A stretch of 61,363 nucleotides of DNA, taken from the NCBI GenBank assembly GCA_025361205.1, contig JANYAS010000186.1, positions 1 to 61,363 of the forward strand. The letters are read 5' to 3'. The stretch comes from Holophagaceae bacterium (GTDB lineage: Bacteria; Acidobacteriota; Holophagae; Holophagales; Holophagaceae). Below are positions 1 to 8,204 of the stretch, in pieces (positions within the stretch are counted from its first letter, which is position 1; each line of letters opens with the position of its first letter). The notes under the pieces are model-generated. The model did not search any database. It saw only the letters and a list, made by a program, of their open reading frames with translations, and was not told the origin of the DNA. A program made the position numbers and the translations under genes.

Positions 1-1
1 C

Positions 2-955
2 GAGATCGCCATCGAAGTGGATCCAACTTTTCTCGAACCCGACCAGCTGCCGGCGCTGCGCGAGATGGGCTTCAACCGCGTCTCCTTCGGGGTGCAGGAT
101 CTGGACGAGAACGTGCAGGCCCTCATCACCCGCGGCCAGACCTGGGACCACACCCTCACGGCCATGCGCCAGTGCCGGGAGCTGGGCTTTGAAGGGGTGA
201 ACCTGGACCTGGTCTATGGCCTGCCTGGCCAAACCATGGACACCTTCCGCCGCACCCTGGAGGCCACCCTGGAGCTCTCGCCAGACCGTATGGCCATCTA
301 CGGGTTTGCCTACCTGCCCAGCATCATGCCCTTCCAGCGCAGCATCCCGGCGGAGACCCTGCCCACGCCGGAAATCAGGTTGGACCTCCTGCTGATGGCC
401 TCGGACATCCTGGAGAAGGCGGGCTATCTGGCCATCGGCATGGATCATTTCGCCCACCCGAACGATCCCCTGGCCAAGGCTGTGCAGGAGGGTCGTCTCA
501 TTCGCAACTTCATGGGCTACGCTGTGGCGGCGGGCACGGACCTGGTGGGCTTCGGCCCCAGCGCCATCTCCAACGTGGCCGGCGTCTATTCCCAGAACGA
601 GAAAATCCTGGCCAAGTGGGAGCGCAGCATCACCGAGGGCCATCTTGCGATCCACAAGGGCCATCGCCTGTCCGAGGATGATGAGCTGCGCCGTTGGGTG
701 ATCCACCACCTCATGGGCCACTTCGAGCTGCGTTGGGCTGAGCTTCGCGAGAAGTTCGGCGTGGACGGCCCCGTCCTCTTTGCCGATGCCGTGGCCCAGT
801 TGCAGGAGGAGGTGCCCCAGGGCACGGTGGAGATCCGCCCAGAGGGCATCTTCATCACTCAACTCGGGCGGCGGTTCGTCCGCAACCTGGTGCAGCCCTT
901 CGACGCCTACCTGGCCAAACTCAGTGACAAGACGCCCTTCTCGCGCACGGTTTAA
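2..955 (+). CDS. hemN: Oxygen-independent coproporphyrinogen III oxidase, 3' part
   Basis: Radical-SAM enzyme that decarboxylates coproporphyrinogen III to protoporphyrinogen IX without oxygen in haem synthesis; cytoplasmic. The window opens inside the gene: 317 residues are present, so about 140 N-terminal residues, including the CxxxCxxC cluster motif, lie outside. What remains follows E. coli HemN closely: EVDP near the start, GFNRVSFGVQD, NLDLVYGLPGQT, the GMDHFA segment, a GFGPSAIS loop and the C-terminal HemN domain ending FSRTV. A GTG at 17 is an internal valine codon, not the start. The family call is firm; only the 5' end is unknown. Confidence 0.95.
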   Translation, partial: EIAIEVDPTFLEPDQLPALREMGFNRVSFGVQDLDENVQALITRGQTWDHTLTAMRQCRELGFEGVNLDLVYGLPGQTMDTFRRTLEATLELSPDRMAIYGFAYLPSIMPFQRSIPAETLPTPEIRLDLLLMASDILEKAGYLAIGMDHFAHPNDPLAKAVQEGRLIRNFMGYAVAAGTDLVGFGPSAISNVAGVYSQNEKILAKWERSITEGHLAIHKGHRLSEDDELRRWVIHHLMGHFELRWAELREKFGVDGPVLFADAVAQLQEEVPQGTVEIRPEGIFITQLGRRFVRNLVQPFDAYLAKLSDKTPFSRTV

Positions 956-1086
956 CCTCATCCATTGAATAGCTGACCGAAAGGCCTACATTAGGGACTG
1001 TGGAGACCCGCCCGCTGGGGCCCAGGGTCCTTCCGGTGGTCTCCGCGTACCTGTCTGGTGATCCAGGCAATGTCGCGGAGGGTTCC

Positions 1087-1593
1087 ATGTCTCGGATGGT
1101 ATTCCTGCTGCTCCCGGTCCTGATGCTTCAGGCCCAGGAGACGACCATTCCCGGCGCCGTAGAGGTGCGCCCCGGCATTTTCATCTTACGGGGGGTGCCC
1201 AATGAGGGCACCTGTGCGGCGGCCAAGAAGCAGCGCATCACCCACGTGATTGATCTGCGGCGGGATGGTGAACCCAACCTGAACTGCGAGTCGGAATCGG
1301 TTCGCATGCAGGAATTGGGTGTCCAGTATCTCCGCTACGCCGTCACCAAGAACCCACCGGCAGGGGATTTCGACTTCCTTCGTTCGTTCTTGAAGGACCT
1401 GCCCAAGGGCTCCAGGGTGCTGCTCCACTGCAGCAACGGTAACCGGGCCGCCGCAGTCGTCATCCCCTGGCTGGTGCTTGACAAGGGCCTGCCAGTGGAG
1501 GAGGCGCTGCGGATCGGCAGGATGGCTGGGCTCCAGCTTCCACAGACCGAGGAGGCCGTGCGGCGCTACCTTGGCAGCAAGGGCAGAGCCTAG
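1087..1593 (+). CDS. Exported DUF442-type (beta-lactamase-hydrolase-like) phosphatase
   Basis: A 168-residue protein with a hydrophobic N-terminus ending LMLQAQ, probably a signal peptide. The core carries VIDLRRDGEPN and the active-site loop HCSNGNRAA, the C-x4-R form typical of the DUF442/BLH branch of the dual-specificity phosphatase fold. It probably acts outside the cytoplasm on an unknown substrate. I chose ATG 1087 because GGAGGG lies just upstream and the signal peptide begins there; a GTG at 1000 would add an unlikely N-terminus. It ends 4 bp from the convergent fadD gene. Family call good, substrate unknown. Confidence 0.7.
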   Translation: MSRMVFLLLPVLMLQAQETTIPGAVEVRPGIFILRGVPNEGTCAAAKKQRITHVIDLRRDGEPNLNCESESVRMQELGVQYLRYAVTKNPPAGDFDFLRSFLKDLPKGSRVLLHCSNGNRAAAVVIPWLVLDKGLPVEEALRIGRMAGLQLPQTEEAVRRYLGSKGRA

Positions 1594-1597
1594 CGTT

Positions 1598-3436
1598 TCA
1601 ACCCTTGGGTTCGCTGTACATCTCTTCAATCTGGGCGGCGTACAACTGGCTAACGACCCGACGCTTCACTTTGAGGGAAGGGGTCAGCTGGCCCCCTTCC
1701 AGGGTCATCTCCTGGTCGAGTAGGACCATCTTCTTGATGCGCTCGTAGTTCGATAGGTGCTCGTTGACCCGCGCCACTCGGCTCCCCACCTTGTCAATGA
1801 CGAGGGGATTCTTCAGGAGTTCGGCATGGGAGGTGTAGTGGATCTTTTTGTAGCCAGCCCAGCGGACCAGTCCGTCGAAGTTGGGGACGATGATCACGCT
1901 GATGAAGTTCCGCTGGTCGCCGATGAGGACGGCTTGCGAGATGTACTTGTCTTCCTTGAGGAGGTTCTCGATGGGCTGCGGCGCCACTTTTTTTCCGCTG
2001 CTGGTAATCAGCAGTTCCTTCTTGCGGTCGGTGATGTAGAGCCGACCCTGGTCGTCGAGGTGGCCGATGTCGCCCGTGTGGAAGTACCCATCGGCATCAA
2101 TCGCTTCGCGGGTGGCGGTCTCGTTGTTCCAATAGCCGATCATGATGTTCGGCCCCTGGCAGAGGATCTCGCCGTCCTCGGCAATCTTCACGAAGGGGCG
2201 TCCATCCCAGTCCTTGTAGAGGGGACGTCCCACGCATCCAGGCACCACTTCGCCGAGGCGGTTGATGGTGATGACCGGGCTGGTTTCCGTCAGGCCGTAG
2301 CCTTCGAGAATAGGCAGGCCGACGATCCAGAAAAACTCCATGATTTTCCCGCCGAGGGGCGCGCCGCCGCTCACGGCGAGTTGGAGGCGCCCGCCGAGCC
2401 TTTGGGCGATCTTGTCGAAGACCAGCTTCCGGGCGATGGCGTAGCAGAAGCCATTCCAGCCACTGGGGGCGTGACCCAAATAGAGCTGAGGTGCCACCCG
2501 GCGGCCCGCCACCATGGACCAGTGGAAGATCAGCCGTTTAACCAGGCTGGCCGAAGCCACGCTGTCGTAGATGCGGCTGAAGATCTTCTCGTAGATGCGG
2601 GGAACCGAGGCGATGACGGTAGGTTTCACTTCCATCATGTCTGCGGCGACAGTATTCACGCTCTCGGCGTAGTAGATGGAGGCGCCGATGTGGACCATGA
2701 GGAAGTGGCCGGCCATGCGTTCGAAAATATGGGTGAGAGGAAGGAAGCTCAGGCAGCGGTGGCCCTCCTCCATCCTCACGGCCTCGATGGCGCTGATGAC
2801 GTTGGACACCAGATTGCCGTGGGTGAGCATGGCACCCTTGGGATCGCCGGTCGTGCCGGAAGTGTAGATGAGCGTGAGCAGGTCCGAAGCCTTGCGCTGA
2901 TCGCCCCAGCCGTGCACTTCTGGACGGCGTGCCTCCATGGCCTGGCCTTCCTCCAGGAGCGTGGACCAATGGATCAAGGTGCGCCCCGTGTCTTCGGGAA
3001 GCTCACCGTCGATGAGCACAGCCGCCTCCAGTCCGGGCAGTTGTTCCCAGTGGGCAAGCACCTTGTCCAATTGAACCCGATCAGAGCAGAGCACCCAGAG
3101 CGACTGACTGTCTTTGAGGATGTAGGCCGACTGGGGGGCGTTCAGGGTGCAGTAGATGGTGACGTCCGGCAGGCCCAGGATCGCGCAGGCGAAATCGGCG
3201 ATGGCCCATTCCGGGCGGTTCTCGGACATGAGCGCGAACCGGTCCCCGGTCTTGAGGCCACGGGCATTCAGGGCCAGCGCCAGTCGCTCGACTTGGGCCA
3301 CAAATTCGACGTGGGAAATGGGTTTGTAGACCCCGTTCTTCCGGGCCGCAAGCGCGTCCGGAAGGTTGAACTGGGCGGCCTGATAGAAAAGCTGGGCAAT
3401 GGTTTCGATGGGCTGCGCCACAATGACTCCAGACAT
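1598..3436 (-). CDS. fadD: Long-chain acyl-CoA synthetase (AMP-forming)
   Basis: Activates fatty acids to acyl-CoA through an acyl-adenylate; expected at the inner face of the membrane. The 612-residue product has the ATP/AMP signature YTSGTTGDPKGAMLTHGN, the YGLTETSP motif, the HTGDIG hinge segment and the ITDRKKELLITSSGKK region with the late catalytic lysine of the ANL superfamily. Length and the C-terminal lid match bacterial and eukaryotic long-chain ligases (AMP-binding family of the FadD15 kind). Start at 3436 is chosen because an upstream in-frame ATG (3541) would run into xerC; no strong ribosome site is seen. Divergent from xerC with only 16 bp between the proposed starts. Confidence 0.88.
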   Translation of the reverse strand: MSGVIVAQPIETIAQLFYQAAQFNLPDALAARKNGVYKPISHVEFVAQVERLALALNARGLKTGDRFALMSENRPEWAIADFACAILGLPDVTIYCTLNAPQSAYILKDSQSLWVLCSDRVQLDKVLAHWEQLPGLEAAVLIDGELPEDTGRTLIHWSTLLEEGQAMEARRPEVHGWGDQRKASDLLTLIYTSGTTGDPKGAMLTHGNLVSNVISAIEAVRMEEGHRCLSFLPLTHIFERMAGHFLMVHIGASIYYAESVNTVAADMMEVKPTVIASVPRIYEKIFSRIYDSVASASLVKRLIFHWSMVAGRRVAPQLYLGHAPSGWNGFCYAIARKLVFDKIAQRLGGRLQLAVSGGAPLGGKIMEFFWIVGLPILEGYGLTETSPVITINRLGEVVPGCVGRPLYKDWDGRPFVKIAEDGEILCQGPNIMIGYWNNETATREAIDADGYFHTGDIGHLDDQGRLYITDRKKELLITSSGKKVAPQPIENLLKEDKYISQAVLIGDQRNFISVIIVPNFDGLVRWAGYKKIHYTSHAELLKNPLVIDKVGSRVARVNEHLSNYERIKKMVLLDQEMTLEGGQLTPSLKVKRRVVSQLYAAQIEEMYSEPKG

Positions 3437-3452
3437 TCGGGGATGTGACGAA

Positions 3453-4388
3453 ATGGTAACAGGGAAGGGCGCGCCGACGCTGGGCGAGGGGGTCCAGGCC
3501 TTCCAGCTTGAGCAGCGTGCGCGCGGGGTATCGCCGCACACGGCACGGGCCCAAACGGGCGACCTGGGGAAACTCCTCGATCATGCCGCGCGCGCGCGCT
3601 GGGACACCTGGGAAGTCAGTCCCCGCACCCTGAGGGGCTTTGCCTTGGAACTGGGCGATCGGGGTCTGGATCCTGCCAGTCAGGCCCGGATCCTGTCCAC
3701 GGTCCGCGGTTTCTTTAAGTGGCTGTGGGAGACGCGGCGGGTCGCCAGCAATCCGGCTTCGGGCCTGCGGAACCCCAAGCAACCCAAGCGGTTGCCGGCC
3801 TTCCTCACGGAGGGCGAAAGCCAGGCCCTGCTGGATCTTCCGCCGCCCATCGACTTCCCGTCCGCCCGTCTCGCCTGCCTGCTGGAACTGCTCTACGCCT
3901 CAGGACTGCGCGTCTCCGAACTGGTCGGTCTGAATTTCCAGGACGTGCTCGCCGAGCAACGGACCCTGCGCGTGATGGGCAAGGGGCGGAAGGAACGCAT
4001 GGTGCCGTACCACGTCCAGGCAGCCGCGGTCCTGCAGACCTACCTCGGCTTTCGAGCAGCCTTTCTTGAGGCCAGGACGCTGCCACCCAGTCCGGCGATC
4101 TTCCTGAACCAGCGGGGCGGCCGGCTTACGCCCACCAGCGTTCGGACCCTTCTGCACCGAGCGCTGGAGTCGGCGGCCGTCCGCTCCAGGGTGAGCCCCC
4201 ACGCGCTGCGACACAGCTTCGCCACCCACCTGCTCAACCGCGGCATGGACCTGCGGGCCATCCAGGAACTGCTCGGACACGCGAGCCTCAGCACGACCCA
4301 GCGCTACACTCATCTGGGGCTGGAGGAATTGGCCCGGACCTACGAAAAGGCCCACCCTAGGGCCAAACTTTCAAAGCCGTCGTCATAA
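3453..4388 (+). CDS. xerC: Tyrosine recombinase XerC/XerD
   Basis: Site-specific recombinase resolving chromosome dimers at dif. The 311-residue protein has an N-terminal SAM-like core-binding domain (about 10-100) and a C-terminal catalytic domain. All catalytic residues are visible: R153 (ASGLRVSEL), K177 (MGKGRK), H250 and R253 (HALRHSFATH), H276 (LLGHASLSTTQRYTH) and Y285. Length suits a housekeeping Xer protein, not a phage integrase, and there are no neighbouring mobile genes. ATG 3453 follows CGGGGA at about 9 nt; earlier in-frame ATGs (3399, 3423) would overlap fadD. Whether it is XerC or XerD cannot be decided here. Confidence 0.9.
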   Translation: MVTGKGAPTLGEGVQAFQLEQRARGVSPHTARAQTGDLGKLLDHAARARWDTWEVSPRTLRGFALELGDRGLDPASQARILSTVRGFFKWLWETRRVASNPASGLRNPKQPKRLPAFLTEGESQALLDLPPPIDFPSARLACLLELLYASGLRVSELVGLNFQDVLAEQRTLRVMGKGRKERMVPYHVQAAAVLQTYLGFRAAFLEARTLPPSPAIFLNQRGGRLTPTSVRTLLHRALESAAVRSRVSPHALRHSFATHLLNRGMDLRAIQELLGHASLSTTQRYTHLGLEELARTYEKAHPRAKLSKPSS

Positions 4389-4420
4389 AACCACCCTTCT
4401 CAAAAATGGCGAGAACGGCA

Positions 4421-4477
4421 TAAGGGGCCGTAACGGAATAGTGAATTCAACCAAGGTCATTCCGTAACGGCCCCTAA
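4421..4477. terminator. Long near-perfect hairpin after xerC
   Basis: Arms 4424-4439 and 4459-4474 pair at 15 of 16 positions (GGGGCCGT, one A-A mismatch, then ACGGAAT) around a 19-nt loop. There is no T-run after it, so an intrinsic terminator is only the simplest reading. A folded 5' leader of the next gene (ATG 4502) is also possible. Confidence 0.5.
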
Positions 4478-4501
4478 GCCCTGAACCACCGGAGCCCATC
4501 C

Positions 4502-5188
4502 ATGGAAACGGTCATTCCTATCCCTGCCACGCCCACCCTTCCAGTCCACGGTTCCACCGCGGTGTTCCCCGTTCGCCGAATCTACTGTGTGGGACGCAAC
4601 TACGCCGAACACGTCCGCGAAATGGGCGGCGATCCGGACCGCGAACCTCCCTTCTTTTTCGGGAAGCCCCAAGACACGGTGGTACCGGGCGGCGGTGCCA
4701 TCGCCTATCCGCCCGCCACGTCGAACCTTCACTACGAGGTAGAACTGGTGGTGGCCCTATCCAAGGGCGGCCAGGACATCCCGGTGGCCGAGGCCCTGGG
4801 CTGCGTCTACGGCTACGCCGTGGGCATCGACCTCACCCGCCGCGACCTGCAGGCCCGCTCCAAGGAGAAGGGCCAGCCCTGGGATACGGCCAAGGGCTTT
4901 GACCAGTCCGCGCCGGTGTCACCGATCACGCCCGTCTCCCTCGGTGGCCATCCAGAGTCGGCGGCCATTTGGCTATCGGTGAACGGTACCGAGAAGCAGC
5001 GGGGGAACCTGGCCCAGATGACCTGGCGCGTGCCCGAGGTGATTGCGCACATCTCCCGTTTCGTTTCCCTGGCTCCGGGCGACCTCATCTTCACGGGAAC
5101 ACCCTCGGGCGTTGGCCCCATCATCCCGGGCGACCGGGTGCGCTGCGGCATCGATGGACTAGGCGAGCTGGAGATCGTGCTGGTCTAG
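4502..5188 (+). CDS. Fumarylacetoacetate hydrolase family protein
   Basis: A 228-residue, single-domain FAH-fold hydrolase, probably acting on a 2-oxo acid such as acylpyruvate, fumarylpyruvate or oxaloacetate. Seen in sequence: CVGRNYAEH, the metal-ligand segment HYEVELVV, GIDLTRRDLQ, WDTAKGFDQSAP and the closing GDLIFTGTPSGVGP loop, all standard for the YcgM/FAHD1-like group. Length agrees with that group (about 220). It stands alone between the hairpin and convergent cheZ, overlapping its end by 4 bp, so context gives no substrate. Product name at family level only. Confidence 0.85.
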   Translation: METVIPIPATPTLPVHGSTAVFPVRRIYCVGRNYAEHVREMGGDPDREPPFFFGKPQDTVVPGGGAIAYPPATSNLHYEVELVVALSKGGQDIPVAEALGCVYGYAVGIDLTRRDLQARSKEKGQPWDTAKGFDQSAPVSPITPVSLGGHPESAAIWLSVNGTEKQRGNLAQMTWRVPEVIAHISRFVSLAPGDLIFTGTPSGVGPIIPGDRVRCGIDGLGELEIVLV

Positions 5189-6132
5189 CTGCCGCCCTTT
5201 TTGAATTGGGCAATGATGTCGTCGACGCTGTCCTTCTTGCTGTCGGCTTCCAGGCTGGTTTCGAAGATGTGGTCCTGGGTGGCGACCTTGCGCTCCGCAA
5301 AGCCCTGACCACCGAGGTTGACCCCCCCAATGTTGAAGATCACAAGGAGCCGGTGCAGGCCGCTCTGGAACTGCTTGAGAAGGGTCACGACCTTTTCGAT
5401 CTTCTGGCGGGTGATATCCTGGAACTGGAGGATGTTCAGAATCTCGAAGGCTTCGTCGCTGACCTTCTGGAGGAGATCCTTGGCAGGCGCGAGGTCCACA
5501 TCCACGACCGGGGTGGCCACCTGGTGGGCGAACAGGAATTCCAGCACCTCCTGGGCCAAGGCATTCTGGTCTTCTCCGGCCACGGCGCGGTCGAGGAATC
5601 CTGCCACGGCCGCGTGCAGGTCGGCCAAGTGCTCCTTCTGCCGGCCGATGCCGTCCTGGCAGGTCTGGATGGTCCGGGTGGCGTCGTCGGTAGCCGCCAT
5701 CAGGGAATCCAGACGGTTCATGACGCCCTGGGTCGCCTCCTCGGTGTCCGTGGTGATGGCATCCAGCTGGGAAGCCAGTTCAGGCACCTGGGTGCTCTGC
5801 TGCTTCACGGAGGCATCCAGCTGCTGGAGGTTCAGCAAGGTCTGGTTGATGCTTGAGACCAGGGCACCGAGCTCCCCTTTGGCCTCGATGTCGATCTTCT
5901 GGTAGACCCGTCCGTTGGCCATGTCCTGGGCTGCTTCGGCTAGGCGGTGCAGGCTGGCCTGGGAATCCCCCTGAAGTTCGTTGCGGAGATCCGCGATGAG
6001 CTGCTCGAGGCTGCCCAGACGCTGGTCCAGGCGCTCCCTGCGCGCCTGGAATTCCGTCACCAGGCTGTCAGGGCTGTCGAGCTGGCTTTCATGGCTCCCG
6101 CCGAGGGGCTGATCTTCGGGGGCTGCTGTCAT
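5185..6132 (-). CDS. cheZ: Protein phosphatase CheZ
   Basis: Dephosphorylates CheY-P to terminate chemotactic signals. The 315-residue protein is largely helical. ILQFQDITRQKIEKV (about 234-248) matches the catalytic FQDLTGQ of E. coli CheZ, giving D239 and Q243. The tail DSVDDIIAQFKK matches the acidic CheY-binding peptide at the CheZ C-terminus. It is longer than E. coli CheZ (214) because of an N-terminal extension of about 90 residues. It is last in the run pdxJ - receiver - DUF4388 - cheZ, 27 bp after the DUF4388 gene, which suggests its partner is the single-domain receiver two genes upstream. Confidence 0.85.
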   Translation of the reverse strand: MTAAPEDQPLGGSHESQLDSPDSLVTEFQARRERLDQRLGSLEQLIADLRNELQGDSQASLHRLAEAAQDMANGRVYQKIDIEAKGELGALVSSINQTLLNLQQLDASVKQQSTQVPELASQLDAITTDTEEATQGVMNRLDSLMAATDDATRTIQTCQDGIGRQKEHLADLHAAVAGFLDRAVAGEDQNALAQEVLEFLFAHQVATPVVDVDLAPAKDLLQKVSDEAFEILNILQFQDITRQKIEKVVTLLKQFQSGLHRLLVIFNIGGVNLGGQGFAERKVATQDHIFETSLEADSKKDSVDDIIAQFKKGGS

Positions 6133-6159
6133 AGATACTCCGATACTCCTGGGGCGCCA

Positions 6160-6978
6160 TCAGGGTGCGGGCCTCACCTTCACATGGGATCCTTCGGTCA
6201 GCCCCCAAGCCTGCATGAGTTCCCGCGGGATGGCCAACTGATGGTCGGTGATGCCTGACACGAACTCCACCCGCTCCACAGCTGGTCCCTTAGGCCAGAT
6301 GACCCGCAGGTTCCGGATGCCCTGGCGGTAGGGGCCGAGCACGGTCCACCAACCCTCCAAGGCCTTGGCAAGTTCCAGGTGGCCGCTTTTCTTGAAAAGG
6401 CCGGATTTCAGGAGGACCACCGTGACATGGGCATCGGGTTCCAAAATGTCCAGCCGGCCCGCGTCCCGGAGGATGGCTGCCGCCTGACGGACGGCAACAT
6501 CATTCTGCCCCGAGGCATCCATCACGTCCTGGAAGTCCCGGTAGCCATCGAAGAAGGGCAGGATCCGCCGCTCTTCGGCAAACATTTTGAGGCCCTCCAG
6601 CAGTTGCGGTGGGGGGACGGTGGGCCAGGGCACGGCCGTCAGCCGGGGAAAGATCGTGTCCAGACGCCTGCGACTGTCTTGAAGCCGAGCCGAATCCATG
6701 AGCAGGTCAGGCACCGTGCGCCGGATGGTGGCAGGGATCTGCACTTGAGTGGTCAGGAACTCGAACTGGCCCGACACCCATTCCAGGATCTCGAAGGCCG
6801 CCATTTCTCCCCGCCCCGACTTGGTCTCCGCATGGATGATCTCTCCGCTGGAGAAATACAACACACCGCTGACCTTGCCGGAGTTCACCTGGAGCATGCC
6901 GGTCTTGCGGTTGACGTGCAGCAGCTGCGCCACATCCGTGAGAGAGATGCTTTCCAGGCTGCCACTGAGGTTGCTCAT
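6160..6978 (-). CDS. DUF4388 (PATAN-type) domain protein
   Basis: A 272-residue cytoplasmic protein. The N-terminal 90 residues fit DUF4388: SLESISLTDVAQLLHVNRKTGML, GVLYFSSGEIIHAE and FEILEWVSGQFEF. Such domains accompany response regulators and gliding or chemotaxis proteins. The middle is helical and unassigned, and the C-terminus resembles a small beta domain (GITDHQLAIPRELMQAWGL). ATG 6978 overlaps the stop of the upstream receiver gene by 4 bp (ATGA), so translational coupling is likely and an N-terminal extension reading across the receiver gene is rejected. Probable adaptor or effector of that receiver; biochemical role unknown. Confidence 0.75.
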   Translation of the reverse strand: MSNLSGSLESISLTDVAQLLHVNRKTGMLQVNSGKVSGVLYFSSGEIIHAETKSGRGEMAAFEILEWVSGQFEFLTTQVQIPATIRRTVPDLLMDSARLQDSRRRLDTIFPRLTAVPWPTVPPPQLLEGLKMFAEERRILPFFDGYRDFQDVMDASGQNDVAVRQAAAILRDAGRLDILEPDAHVTVVLLKSGLFKKSGHLELAKALEGWWTVLGPYRQGIRNLRVIWPKGPAVERVEFVSGITDHQLAIPRELMQAWGLTEGSHVKVRPAP

Positions 6979-7355
6979 GCAGGGTCCCCGCCCGGGACGA
7001 GCAACTCTTTGAGAAGAACCCGAACCCGCTCCCTGTTCACAGGCTTCACGGCAAAGATGTCGGCGCCACTGCGGAGCCCCTGGAGCCAAGCCCTCTCGCC
7101 GTCGTAGCCGGTCAGTAACACCACCTTGATGTCATGGCACTCCGGGTCGTCCTTGATGGAATGGCAGAGAGAGGCCCCGCTCTCACCGGGCATCAGGACG
7201 TCCAAGAAGATGAGGTCCACGCTGTTCTGGGCCAGTGCCTGCCGGGCGAAGGTCGCATCGGCCGCTTCGATTACCTGGTGCCCCTCCAATTCAATGAATT
7301 CCCGCAGGATCTCCCGCACACCCGGATCATCGTCCACCACCAGCACGGTACTCAT
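6975..7355 (-). CDS. Single-domain response regulator (CheY-like)
   Basis: A 126-residue stand-alone receiver. The acidic pocket DDD (8-10), phosphoacceptor D52 (LIFLDVLMPG), T82 (LLTGYD) and K104 (AVKP) are all present, so it should be phosphorylated by a histidine kinase. There is no output domain. It overlaps pdxJ upstream and the DUF4388 gene downstream by 4 bp each, and cheZ follows. This arrangement argues that it is the CheY-type substrate of that CheZ, with the DUF4388 protein as a possible target. Its kinase is not in the window. Confidence 0.9.
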   Translation of the reverse strand: MSTVLVVDDDPGVREILREFIELEGHQVIEAADATFARQALAQNSVDLIFLDVLMPGESGASLCHSIKDDPECHDIKVVLLTGYDGERAWLQGLRSGADIFAVKPVNRERVRVLLKELLVPGGDPA

Positions 7356-8104
7356 GGTTGGGCCTCCCCCATGGCTGCGAGCATCTCCTGAACAGCTCGT
7401 TCCAGGCCCACGAGCAAGGCCCTTCCGATGAGGCTGTGGCCGATGTTCAGTTCTTCGATCTCGGGGATGGCGGCCACCGGGCCGACATTCTGCAGGGTCA
7501 GCCCATGCCCGGCGAGCACCCTCAGGCCCAGGCGGTTGGCCAGCCGGGCTGCATCACGGAGGCGTCCCAGTTCGGGCGTGGCATCGGAATCCATGGCGAG
7601 GTCGCTGTAGGTGCCGGTGTTCAGTTCCACCGCGTCAGCCTCCAACTTGGCGGCCATCTTGACCTGATCCAGCAGGGGATCCACGAACAGGCTGACCCGC
7701 ACGCCCGCGCTGCGCAGCTCTCTCACGACCGGTTTGAGCATGCCCTGTAGGAAGATGACGTCCAGCCCACCTTGCGTGGTGAGTTCCTCCCGGTTCTCCG
7801 GGACCAACGTCACCCAGGAGGGTCTGACGGGGATGACGACCTCAAGAGCTTCCGGGGTCGCTGCGCATTCCACGTTCAGCGGCACAGCAAGAACTTCTTT
7901 CAAGACCCGGAGATCCCGCTCCTGGATGTGTCGACGGTCGCCGCGGAGGTGGACTGTGATGCCGTGGGCGCCGGCGCTCTGGGCCAGCAGGGCCGCAGCC
8001 ACGGGCTCTGGCTCATGCCCCCCGCGGGCTTGCCTGAGGGTGGCCACATGGTCGACATTCACACCAAGCCTGAGGTTCAACGCGGGCTCCCGGGACTGAT
8101 CCAC
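7352..8104 (-). CDS. pdxJ: Pyridoxine 5'-phosphate synthase
   Basis: Condenses 1-deoxy-D-xylulose 5-phosphate with 3-amino-2-oxopropyl phosphate, the last step of the DXP-dependent vitamin B6 pathway. The 250-residue TIM barrel shows LGVNVDHVATLRQARGG, GITVHLRGDRRHI and NVEC, and near the end LNIGHSLIGRALL, all PdxJ hallmarks; length is normal. First gene of a four-gene leftward run whose other members are signalling proteins, an odd companion for a vitamin gene. Translation is coupled to the receiver gene by a 4-bp overlap. Confidence 0.95.
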   Translation of the reverse strand: MDQSREPALNLRLGVNVDHVATLRQARGGHEPEPVAAALLAQSAGAHGITVHLRGDRRHIQERDLRVLKEVLAVPLNVECAATPEALEVVIPVRPSWVTLVPENREELTTQGGLDVIFLQGMLKPVVRELRSAGVRVSLFVDPLLDQVKMAAKLEADAVELNTGTYSDLAMDSDATPELGRLRDAARLANRLGLRVLAGHGLTLQNVGPVAAIPEIEELNIGHSLIGRALLVGLERAVQEMLAAMGEAQP

Positions 8105-8204
8105 CTTAGCTTACCCCCTGCTGGACCCCATTGGCAGATAGGAAGGGAAAGGCCAAACTCAAAAAAGAGTTGAAACACGTATTATGAAAAGGGAGGATGG
8201 TTCT

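Noticed and set aside
1000..1086. GTG at 1000 as start of the phosphatase gene, and a GGAGACC/GGTCTCC dyad at 1002-1044
   Set aside because: ATG 1087 has a ribosome site and begins a signal peptide. The dyad has a weak 7-bp stem with a 29-nt loop and no further support as a riboswitch.
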